From the NCBI GenBank assembly GCA_003427395.1, contig BFEA01000163.1, forward strand, positions 2,117,107 to 2,145,024: 27,918 nt of DNA, read 5' to 3'. The stretch comes from Chara braunii. Lineage: Eukaryota > Streptophyta > Charophyceae > Charales > Characeae. A model generated the notes under the pieces. That model saw nothing but the letters and a program-made list of their open reading frames with translations. It had not been told where the DNA came from and searched no databases. Below, in pieces: positions 1 to 11,600 of the stretch (position 1 is its first letter; each line of letters opens with the position of its first letter). Both the position numbers and the translations under genes were made by a program.

Positions 1-1532
1 GTGTGTGTGTCTCCGGCTACCTCTGCCCCCTGCCACCCGGGCCCGCACCATCACCCGCCAGCAGTATGCGCGGAGCAGTCTGCGCGGTTCAATTCTTGGT
101 GCCGGCCCTCGGCCCGCAAGTGTCCCACTGGCCCCGCCCCACGAACCAACGCTCCCCAAACCCCCGTTGTCCTCATCGGTCCACTCCCGTGCGCCACCAA
201 GACAGTCTTCGCAAATGCGGCCCCCACCAACTGACTTGCCCTCCTCGGTCCCCTGCGGCACCCCATGCGGAACTCGCTGCCCGATTTTTGCTGGGCCCAG
301 TGGGAGCGTCACACGCGGACTGCTTTTTCCTTTAGGCATACAAGTGGACCCCCCGCAGCTACGCTGCGGCAGTGGAGGGGGACCAAAGGCAGAGGCAGGG
401 GCATGGACCCACTAGCAAGGTATTCTACCACGCCGTTCAGGGTTTTGATCACGTGTGGCATCGAGTGACTCAGTACGGCCGTCGAATAGATCGGATCGAC
501 GGCCTGGTAGTTTCCGAGCGGGGACTGTAAAGATACCCACCTCCCGTCCAATGAGATGCGTCGGAAAAAAAGAAAAAAAAAAGTTGGACTAACTTGGACA
601 TGATAGCTCGTGGCTTTGCGTGGGCGGGAAGTCTGGATTTTATGGGCTCTAAAGGGGGGGGGTTGATTTCCAGACCGTGTTTTTTTTTTCTTCGCTCTGA
701 GAAATAGAACTCGAAATGTGAAATTCGAATATTGTGGTGGATCTGACAGGAACGCATCCGCGTCTGTCAGATGGCCTTTTAGAGACATCATGAGATACAT
801 GGGGATGAATGAATCCCTATAGCCATTACTTGTTCATCCTCGTGGCTGTGTTCGTGGACACATTTTATTGCCACGGTACATCACTATGAAGACTTACGTG
901 AAGGAGATCGTATCAACCCATGAATTCGGGTGCACAGCTGTTCTTCATAGTTTTATGTGCTATTTGATGTGCTATTTCAATTCGTTTTAAATCAGAAAAT
1001 GATCCGTTCATGCAAATAAAAAATCACTTTGTATTTTCCAAAAAACCATAAAACTGTGTCACACGTCGTATAATACTTCACTAGTGGGTCTTTTTTGTGA
1101 TCTCCCTTCTTTTCTCTTTAGCACCATTTCACCGCGGAAATGGGGATATGCTGGTGAGGACTCTGAGGACGATGAAGATGATGATGGGGGTGCCTACCTT
1201 TCCCCTTTCCCAGGCTCACAGCAGAATGGTTGGTCTACCTGATCAATGGTTGGAGGATGACTTGAGAGCCTGAGGAGGTTGTTTTGGACTTCCTTTCTGG
1301 ATATCTGTCTTTTGCGAGCCTTGCTGTTGTTGCTTCCTTGGTTTACAAGATAACGTGTGACCGGGAACATGAATATTGTTTTGGACTTCCTATGCTAATG
1401 TCCACTGAGGATTAGTGTCCTGAAGACCTGTTCGTGTGTGTTGTTTTGGATCTCAGAAAGCCGTGTTGTGTGGTGCCTGTCCTGTCCTATGTGTGTGGCC
1501 TTGGGGCTGACAGGTTATATTTTCATGCGCAG
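1..1532 (+). other. sequence upstream of the PHD exon; possible unplaced exons
   Basis: Bases 1-300 are GC-rich and read Pro/Arg-rich in several frames with no family resemblance. Two stretches have exon-like borders. At 336-419, TTTCCTTTAG|GCATAC to AGCAAG|GTATTC is 28 codons, phase 0, basic and Gln-rich. A stretch starting at 1122 after TTCTCTTTAG reads SPRKWGYAGEDSEDDEDDDG in one frame, an acidic run of the kind that often precedes the PHD finger in plant FGT1 proteins. Neither supplies the missing CxxC zinc pair, so both are candidates only. Poly-A runs near 566-581 and 1018-1023 and poly-G/T at 650-690 are low complexity. Confidence 0.3.
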
Positions 1533-1705
1533 GACGACCACTCGCTACTTGAGTGCGCATGCTGTAGGAAATGCTTTCACCTAGAATGCTTGGCGCCTCC
1601 TTTAGCCTCGCACCCTGAGGGGGATTGGCTATGCCCTGACTGCGACTCAAATACTGCGGAGATCAAGGCAGAGCGGAAGGCCTACATAGCAGAACTATGG
1701 CGAAG
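1533..1705 (+). CDS. FGT1: FGT1-like exon a: second half of the PHD finger
   Basis: Acceptor CGCAG at 1532, donor CGAAG|GTATGT at 1706; starts in phase 0, ends after two bases of an Arg codon. Visible zinc ligands are Cys8 and Cys11 (CACC), His16 and Cys19 (HLEC), then a tryptophan (Trp32) and Cys34/Cys37 (CPDC), the order expected of PHD ligands 3-8. Ligands 1-2 must come from an upstream exon that I could not place. The exon continues into a basic helix ending YIAELWRR, which leads into the next exon in the family. The open frame also runs back to 1434 without a stop, so the acceptor at 1532 is inferred from the family alignment and the polypyrimidine-AG. Confidence 0.88.
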
Positions 1706-4700
1706 GTATGTTGAACTCTTTACCCCATGAAAGACAGCATAGGACTGAAAGGAAGGAAGCCTCAGGAAGGTGCTTAATGGTTTAATGGATGGATGCTCAT
1801 TATATATGTAGGGTTCAGCCTCCTCATGAGTTGGTGAAACTTCGACGAAACAGTTTGTCACAGCCCCTGGTTTGGTGTCGTCTTCTCCCTCTCTGCCTAT
1901 GGTTTACCGGGCAGCTCTGTTTGATGGTATATGTGATGTAGAACTTTATTTAAACTTATTTTACTCATATTTTCCAGCGACTTTTGGCTGAGACACGTCC
2001 TGGAATAATATTCTCTCCTAGGCTACCAGCCGGGCCACCCGGGTCACCCTATTTTCCCGGGCGGCCCGGCCGTGGAAGGACTAGGGAAGGTCCCAGCCAA
2101 AAAAAAATAAAAAAATAAAAAATCCAAAAAATCCGAAAAAAAACTATGTTATGCAGAAAAATAAACTGAACTACTTCTGCCTCAGGGTCACATCGAAATT
2201 CTTTACCGAATTTAAAATAAGAAATTAATTAAAAAATAGTTTTTATTTTTATTTTATTTTATTTTTTCTTTTTGGCCCGGCCGGGCAAGTGGACCCGGGC
2301 CACTCTGGTAGCCTAGATTCTCTCTCATTAAAAAAAAATAAAAAAAAATACTATTCTACTATTCTCTGAAAAAGAAAAGAATCGTATTCTCCTTTTTTTT
2401 TTCTTCGATATACTCTTGCGAGAATTTGGCTCCTCGGCAGGCCTGAGGGGCCCCTTTTCAAGAGTGCCCGCCCTAAGTGAAGGCGGGGCTGACGAATCAC
2501 GAGAGGCCCATTGCTGTCAATTTCGTATTTGGGGTTCAGGCAGTTGTGTCGCGTCAGTTGGTTGAGGGAACCCAGGCCACGAGCAGCAAAAGTTTCCACG
2601 GCCTTCCAAAAAGCAGGCCTAGGCCTCTTCCAAAAAGCAGGCCTGGGCCACATCTGCAGCAATATACACAGACAGTTGGGAAGCGTAACCGAACGAGGCG
2701 CTGCAGCAGCAGCAGAGGCCCATCTACCTGGGGCCTACCGGAAGCTTCTGGGTGCAAGCCCAGGCCAGGCCAGACTCTTTCCATATAGGAAAGAGCTCGC
2801 TGCCTGGTAGATCATTCGGGCACTTGCCAGTTTGCAGCAGCGCTGCTGGAGCGGACGCTCGCGGGCTGCTGCTAGCGCTAGGGCAAGGTGCAAGCAGATG
2901 CGGTCGTGTAGGAGGAAGGGCGCTGCGGAGGGCAGCGCCATAGCCCAGCTTCCATAGCTGGCCGGGGCTTTGACATGCAGCAATGGTAGTGGTGGTCTTC
3001 GTGTATGAGGGAGAAGACGTGGGTGCAAGTCAAGGGAGAGAGCGAGAGAGATGAGGATGATGACGTGAGGGCACATACCTGGTATTGGCGATAGTCTGCA
3101 CTGGGTGACATCTTCGTGTACTTCGGTGGCTGCTGATGTCAGCAGTTGCATCGTTAATTCGTAGGCAGATAGTAGCTGTGTGGGAGTAGTCTGGGCGCCG
3201 AGCGCCAAGTAGGGGGAAGGCCCTGGACTCTATGTTGGTGATGACCTGGACTCTATGTTGGTGATGACGAGAATAAGCTCTCATTGACATTCGGTTTCAG
3301 TGTTTCGATTCTCCATTGGTGTATTATTGGTGCAATGCTGCTTTCTTGACACTGTGGGACTTTCTGGCTTTCAATGCGATTGTGCAATCTGGATTGTGTC
3401 ATCTCGCTATTGCTCATTTCCCTTGCACTCTTACTAAAGTGTAAGCCGGGTTTCGCGTAACACTCCTGTGAGGCCCAGCTGCCACTGTTGGGAAAAGGGC
3501 CTTTCCCGCTTGGGCCCACGGGGCTGTGTGGGCCGCGCGACGTTCGGCGTGATTGAGAACTTTCTGATGGCATGTTGGAATAGAAGTACACAGTGGCGGG
3601 AGTACTGTTTTTGTTGTTTTGTCCTTTTGGCCCCACATGCGCTTTGCCAGTTGGTTTGTTCCTTCAGATTACCTAAGTTTACGCTGTCTGTTTTTGGATC
3701 CTGTAGATCCGTTTAGTTGCTGTTTTGTTTTTTTTTGGGACCTTTTTTTTTCCCCTCCGTCATCCTGTGCTTCCTTTTGGCTGTGTCATCCCGTGTCAGG
3801 GCCTCGCTCCACTACTCACCAAATGTGCAAAATGAAAACGAATCTTCTTCCAGAACATTGGTAGATACAGTGCCATCTGTTTTTGTCTTTTGTGCGTGTG
3901 GTGAGTAGTCGAGCCAGGACCACATACTTGCGCAGGGACTGTTGTCCCTCGATGTGGCCTAGCCCGACTACTCACCAAATGTGCAAATGAGAAGTTTCCA
4001 CAAGAGCTTGGGAAGATCCGTCGTCTGTGTGGTGAGTAGTGGAGTGAGGTCACCATTTTCTGATATAGGCGTGTCATCCCATGTCGGGACCTTGCTTTAC
4101 TACTCACTGAATCTGCAGAATGAGAACAGATCTTCTTCTGGAACATGTGTATATACTATATACAGTGCCATATTTTTGGTCTTTTGTGCATGTAGTGAGT
4201 ACACTGAGCAGTGCATATTTTATTATTTTGTCTTTTGCGCATGTAGTAAGTAGTGGAGCGATGCCCACATCTTTGCACAGGGACCATGGTCCCTTGACTT
4301 GGCTTGGCTCCAAGGTGAATGGTGGAGTGAGGGCCGCACCCTTAGGCAGGGGCCATGATCCCTCCATTTGGCCTAGCTCCGCTGCTCATCAAATGTGTAA
4401 AAATGAGAATGAATCTTCCACTGGGACTCGGAAGATATACCACATTTTTTGTCCTTTTATGTCCTTTTTTGGGTTTTGTTTTTGTGTGTGTGCTTAGTGC
4501 TCAAGCCAGACCCTTGGTTTAGTTTCAGCCCTGTGAATGTCTTTTCATGTGCTGCCTGTTACGGACTCCGCCAGGGCTCGATCCCTGGTCTATCTTTTTG
4601 CTGTTTCGGCTGCATCCCGTTTTCGGCCTGGCACCCTTTTTCCAAACCCCTCCTTTGGTACCGTAGGATTTTGGACAACTGGCGCCATGCTGCAATACCG

Positions 4701-7700
4701 CATTTTTCAGTTCTGCCCTCGGGGCCTTTGCAGAAATGCCCCTGGTACCGTACGTGTCACTGGTACTTATACCGGCTCCCCGTACAGTACGGGGACCAGT
4801 CTCGTGCCAGTTTCCAGCTGCTGTACTTGTAGTCCGTGTGACTTGCTGTTTTCGGCATTCGAGAATCCAAGACTTCGACTTTGTGCCCTTGCCACTGTGT
4901 CTGCATCCGACCCTCAGTCGCGTCGAGTGAGTGAGTGTGTGTGTGTGCTCTCACTCTCTCCCTCTTTCCCTCTCTCTCTCCTCTCCCTCGGCTCTCCCTC
5001 AGCCTTGCGCGCGTTACACTGCCTGCCGATGTCAACGGCCGAGTTGTGCATTATTTTGGCCGTGCTCTTCTTTTTTCTTCCCCTTCTGTGCCGCAGCTCC
5101 TCCGCGGCCGGCACCCACCCTGCGTGACATGGCCGGCCTTTGTCGTTTCATCTCATCTCCGCCTCTGGGCCTGGGCGGGTCCGGCTTCTTTTTCTATTTC
5201 TATAATAAGACTCGATTACTTTTCGAATAACCCCTCTCTCCCTCTCAAAACCCAAACCCCCCGAAACATCATTTTCACAGGTGTTTCCAGGTGTTTGAGG
5301 ATTGTGCAAGACGGTCTTGTGTTCTGTTGTTTCAAGAACTCAGCCTGTGGGCTTCAGCTGACCGGTCCTACCAGTCGGCTGTAGATCTGTAGGTGGTGGG
5401 CATCAGGCATGGGCTGCCAAAAAAAAAAAAATTCAAATGCAGAAAAATAAACTGAACAACTTTTGCCTTAGGGTCACATCAAAATTCTTTACCAAATTTA
5501 AAATAAAAAAATCCCAAACAATTTTCTTAGTTTTTCATTGTTTTTAATGTTTTATTGTTTTTTGGCCCGACAGGGCAAGTGGTCCTGGGCCACTAACGTA
5601 GCCTAGGTAAAGAGTTTCTTTCTTTCTTTTTTTTTTTAACTACGCTATGTTCTTCTCTCAAATATTTCAACATCTTTCAAATTCTCTCAATTCACGTTCA
5701 CTACCTACCTAGCACTACTCCTAAGGCGTATACAGGGGACCCCTGCGAGCATAGCTTTGTCATCTCCCTCCAGCCATCAGACGGGATGCATGTTGCGCCT
5801 CGCCTAAACCATGGTGTTGAAGGATGGGGTGGGGCTGCCATGGGGATCCGGATAACGCAAAGACCGAGCATTTTGCGAGTAGCTGCACCTCCCTTTTTAT
5901 CGTCCCCCACCCCAATTGAATAGCAGTAGTGTCCAAGGCCAACACTCTCCCACACACCACACACAACCCACTCACACTCGCTCACACCCGTGTTGGCCAA
6001 AGACCGTACGAAGTGCGCCGCCTGCGGCGGTTATGGGGCTCGAACCCAGAATTTGGTAAAGAGTTTCGATGTGACCCTGAGGCAAAAGTTGTTCAGTTTA
6101 TTTTTCTGCATAACAATGATAACATAGTTTGTTCCCGGATTCTTTTTTTATTTTTTAATTATTTTTTAATTTTTTTGCTGGGACCTTCCCTGGTCCTTGC
6201 ACGGCCGGACTGGCTGGGGAAACGAGGTGACCCGGGCGGCCCGGCTGGTCGCCTGTTTTTTTTTTCTTTCTGGTTTTGTTTTTTTTTCTTTTTTTAATTT
6301 GAGCCGCACCTATTTTTCTAGCACTGCACCGTGCCGGCGGCGCTCCTGTGCAGTGTGCAAGGTACGCGTAGTTGGGATCCCCAGGCACTCTACACGACTG
6401 CTTTTCATGGGCTGAGGGCATGCCCTCTTTCTGTGCACGCTGCAAGTGGGATCATTAGTGCACACTGCAATCTGCAAGGAATATGAGTGTGAACGATATA
6501 CAGAAAGCCAATGTTGTGAAATCACACAGATGTCCAGGTAGTCGTATCCAAGCAGAGAGTACAAAATGCACGGAGAAACCATCCATATAGAGCAATACGA
6601 TGAAGTAATGAGCCAATGTTCAAGCCCGTAGGCCACACCAACACAGTATCCAAAGTCGCTCCTCTCTGTCTGGCGCCCAGCGCCCAACCTATTCTGCCCG
6701 ACTATCCTACCTACAGCTGGTTCACGCAATAGGCTCACTTCGACTCTCGAAGACCAATGTACAGGACTGTCAACTCCATAGCCGACCTCTCTTCATGCAC
6801 CAGGTACGTATCTTGTCACCCTCAATCAGACCTTGATTACCCCACACTGCGCCTCTTTCCCTGAAGACCACCAGATCACGCGCTGTACCCCCTGGCGCCC
6901 AGCAGCCCAGCTATGGCCGCCTGCGCCCTTCTGCCCTGCAGCGCCCCACTTCACCACTACGCGCCCCGTCAGCGCCCTTGGCAGCAGTGCAGCATCCAGC
7001 GATAGCGCAGCAGCACTTCCGCATTGCCTGCACTGGCCAGAATGCCTAGCCTGGACTGCCCCACTCCTTTTGTGGAAGTGGCAGCCTCCTGGATGCTGCG
7101 TGTGGCCTGGCTGGAAGCTTCCAGTAGCTTCCGGTTGGGCCTCAGACCCTGGGCTCGTTACAGTTGGGCACAACCTGAGTCTCTAGACTTGGGCTGTTTG
7201 CTGCATCTGTGCAGGGCTCCCAGGCAGGTGCGTCGGCAGTACTGCTTTTGCCAAGGCCGATGGCCTGCTTCCCAATGTATCGGCCTTGCTTTGTCTGTAT
7301 GTGCCCAGGCGCAACTGTCAAGGCCTGTGCCAACTGTATGACGCAGCTTTGTGAGGCTCACGCGTCCATCCAACCAACTGGCGTGCTTCGAGAGCCTGAA
7401 TACCTACATATGGAAATGCCGAACTTTGCCTCTGACGAATATTCAGGCCCGCCTTCACTTTAGGGCGGGCACTCGGCTTGCTGGGGGCATTAGCCCAGAT
7501 CTTTTGATGTCTGATAGGGCCCCCTGAGGGCTTGTTCCTCACAAATCTACATTAGAGCTGGAGTACTTGTCCTCTCGAAGTTGCAGTCAGTCATTTGCTA
7601 TAACAAGGGGCAAGGAGTCCCCGACATAAATAGTTCCTCGAGCTCAGAAATCCTGGGGCCAGCCTGGTCAAAAGGTGCTTGGACTTCGGCACGATCATGC

Positions 7701-8553
7701 AACAGATTGTGCGTCCAGAGAGGGCAGGCACATTCCCACATTGCTATTCTGACGACATCTGAACTCAATTGGGCGTTTTTTTTTCAGTTTTTTTTTTTTC
7801 AATTTTTAAACAGGTCCTTATGGTCCTGGCTTCATTTCCATTCTGGGGAGCATCAGTCCAGTTCCTATTCCACCGGCAAGTCATTAGAATATTACATCAT
7901 AGAACTCAGCCACGCTTCCTTCCGTCTGGCCGAAGGAACCCTGATCAGCATTCATTACTCCAACAATGAGGAGGATTGACTGTCAGCTTGCCCTGTTTAC
8001 ACCTTTCCTCTCAGGATTACTATAATAACCTGTCAGATAAAACGTGTAGAGCAAGAAAGGTGTTACGGACTCAGCCAGGTCCCTGGTCCGCGGGTTACCA
8101 CCCGCCAAGCTGGCCCCAGGGCTCGATCCCTGGTCCGCGGGTTACCACCCGCCAGGCTGATATTTTATTCTGAGTTCCTGATTTCCGGTTCTGGACTGCT
8201 GGCGCCCTCTGCAGTTGGCGCCCATTCTCAAATTCCTCCATTGGCATTTTCGGATTTCGATAATTGGCGCCAACCGGCATTCTGGCGCCAGACGCAGACC
8301 TGCGATCCTCAGTTCAGTCCTGAGGCAGGCCGCACCTTGGCCCTCCCGGACTGAGCTTGAGTCCGGTACTTAAGTCCGGACTCAATCCCCGTTGCGGCAT
8401 TCAGTCTTCGGCCTCAGTGCTTGTGCTTCAGTGTGACTTGGCGCGACTTTGTGTTCGGAATCCAAGATTGCGACTTTGCAATTTGGAGACTTCGTCACTT
8501 CGTGTTTGCGTTCGTCGTGTCGACTTGAGTCGGTGTCCGAGTCGAGTGAGTGT

Positions 8554-8638
<85 letters not shown>

Positions 8639-11600
8639 TCTGCCTCGGTCTCGTCACACTCGTATCGGAGCGGCGACCCTCCCTCCCGCCCTGCTCCGAC
8701 GCCGCCACGTCATCAACATCGTCGTCATCCACAGTCTTCAGCGCTGCCACGTCGTCACCATCGTCGTTGTTGCCACGTCGTCGACATTGCTGCCTCGTCA
8801 TCGTCGATTGTTGCCACGTCATCGCCATCGTTGTTGTCTTCGTCGCCGTTGACATGTGAGCACCTCACTGCCTTCGTCGCCGTCGCTGCCATGTCACCGG
8901 TCCTGAAGCTGACGCGCAGGTAAGTGTGACCATTAAAATTTCTTTTATTCTTCTTCTCCTTCTCTTTTCCTTCCTTCTCCCCTCATCTCTTCTTCCTCCC
9001 TTCCTCCTTATTATCGTCGTCGTCATCGTCCCTCCTTCTCCCTCCCCTTCTTTCCCCCTCGTTTCCCTTCTCCCTCTTCCTCTTCTTCTCCTTCAACCGT
9101 CCTTTCAGGCCCCCATGACCCTCGCCGAGCTCCTCACTCATGCCCTCCAACTCGACCGCATCCTCTCCCCCTACAAGACCGCACTTACATTGGCCCCTCC
9201 CCGCCCTCGCTTTTTCCACAACATCGCCTCCGAGGACACCACCTCCACCACCTCCTCGAACGAGTTCACCGCCCCCGACCCTGACAACCTCTCCGATCCA
9301 CTAGACAGCACATCGCTCTCCCCCGATGAACTCACTGCCATTCACCTCATGCGAATGGACAAGAGAGATCGCTCTTGCCGCCCTCCCACGACCACCCACC
9401 CGAGCGGCCTCAAGAAACTCACACCCGAGGAAAGAGCCCACCTTCAGGCAAAGGGTGGATGTTTTCGGTGCCGTTAATGAGGCCACCTGCAAACAGACTG
9501 CCTAAATGTTAGACATTCCACACGCCAGTCTGCGGCTCCCCGGCCCGTAACCTCTGCATCACCCCCCTCGGCAGGAGCGGGCCCCTCCTCGACGTGAACA
9601 CTGTCCCTAGGTCTTCGCCCCGACATCGACGACTAGTCTGTCGGCCACCCCATCGGTGACGATCTCCATCCCACTGGTGGCCCATTTGGCATCGACAATA
9701 CGTCTGCCTCCCCCCCTTCCGGTGCCGCACCCCCCATCGGACGACCCCAAGGCGTCGCAACCCTCGTCGCCTAACGCCCCCCTCACTGCCACTTGTTCCT
9801 CAACCCTCCTTTCGAATCCATCCTCTGTCACCTTCTCTGATGTTGTTGAGGAACAAGCCCGACACGATCGGCTTGTCCGATTAGACAATGAACAATGCCG
9901 CCCGAACACCATTATCTCCACCACCAACTCGTCATGCTTTCACCTCAAATTCATCGCCGCCACCCTTGGTGCATCTACGACTAAGTTTCGGGCCCTCCTC
10001 AACATTGGAGCCACCGGAAACTTCATCACCGACAGGTGTGTCCGGAAAGCTGGTCTTACCTCTATGATACGACTCCCCGATTATGATTCGTTTAGGGGAC
10101 AAATACACCGCCGCCATAGTAGACTGCACGGTTCCTGAGACCACCATGATTGTCGGAACCCTCCGCAGTCAGGTCTCATTCGATGTCATGCACTTAATGT
10201 GCGATATCGTTTTGGGAACACTGTGGCTGGATTGCTACATGCCATATGCGTTCCACCCCAACTTCCTCCATCTTACCAACCCCCCTGACATAACCATCGA
10301 CATTCCCTATCTCCCCTATCTCACCTCCCCAAGCTTCGTCACCCCGCACCAATTCCTTCACATGGCTCGTACGGACCCTGACTCCACCTACCATTGCCTT
10401 GTCCTTGATCGCGAGCGTCCCGGGAACTTGCTCCCAACGGACACACCCGACCAAGCCCTCCCCTCCAACCCCGCCCTCACCTCTATCCTTGACGAGTTCA
10501 AGGACGTCGTCCCTGAGTCCTTGCCTGCTGGATTACCTCTGGGTCGTGGCGTATCCCACACCATCGATTTGGAACCCGGCCACTCTCGACCTTGCCGCCC
10601 TCTGTACCAACTCTCTGTTCCAGAAGCCGAAGAAACGAAGCGGCAACTCCATGAACTCCTTGAGAAAGGATTCATTAAGCTGAGTTCATCCCCCTTCGGC
10701 ACAAGCTGCCTTTTCGTAAAGAAAGGCGGAACATCAAAACTTCGGATGTGCACAGACTACCGCGCCTTGAACCGTATCACGATCAAGAACAAGTACCCCC
10801 TCTGGGGAGCCAAGTATTTTACCAAGATCGACCTTCGTAGTGGCTTCCACCAGATCCGCATCCGCGAGGAGGATACCCACAAGACCGCTTTCCGTTCCCG
10901 ATTCGGGCACTACGAATTCCTCGTACGCCCTTCAGCCTCACAAACGCCCCCGCCACATTCCAATCTACAATGAATCACATTTTCCGCGACCTCCTCGAAG
11001 TTTGTGTCGTCGTCTACCTCGATGATATCCTCGTCTATAGCCCCACCTTCGAGTCCCACCTTCAGCATCATCGCCAAGTCCTCTCTATCCTCAGAGACCA
11101 AAAATTCTACGCCAAGCTCAACAAATGCACCTTTGCCGCTTCAAGCGTTGAATACCTTGGCCACATCGTCTTCGTTGAAGGTATCCGCATGCCCTCGTCG
11201 AGTATCCACCTCCCAAGACCCTACTCCAACTCCGATCATTTCTCGGCCTTGCCAACTACTACCGCCCCTTTATCCGCAACTTCTTTGACATCTTGTTCCC
11301 TCTCCACGAACTCACCCGCAAGGACGAACCCTTCACTTGGAACGGTCGCCACCAAAATGCCTTCAATGCCATCAAAAAAACTCGTCACCATCGCCCCCGT
11401 CCTCAAGATCGCCGACCCCACTCGCCATTTCTATGTCACCACCGACGCCTCCGACTTCGCCATTGGAGTCATCGTGTCCCAACATTTCCCTCGTGACACC
11501 ACTGAAATTCCCTCCATCAAGGAATCCCCCACCCACCCCGAGGCTCCACCAGGCGAATACCCCATCAATGTCAGTCTGCGACCTACCGTCCGGAACAGAC

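Noticed and set aside
3-415. Overlapping Pro/Arg-rich frames at the window start
   Set aside because: All three forward frames are open because the region is GC-rich with few stops; none resembles a known protein.
2477-2810. Two overlapping forward frames of about 100 codons
   Set aside because: They lie in the inverted-repeat arm; composition is not protein-like and the partner arm does not keep the frame.
6033-6047. tRNA T-loop-like GGTTCGAGCC on the minus strand
   Set aside because: No acceptor stem, D arm or anticodon arm could be folded around it and no clear A box is present; at most a SINE remnant.
8382-8923. Ser/Leu and Arg/Glu repeat frames over the CT tract on both strands
   Set aside because: They are produced by the CT microsatellite inside the 5' LTR and the GC-rich leader after it.
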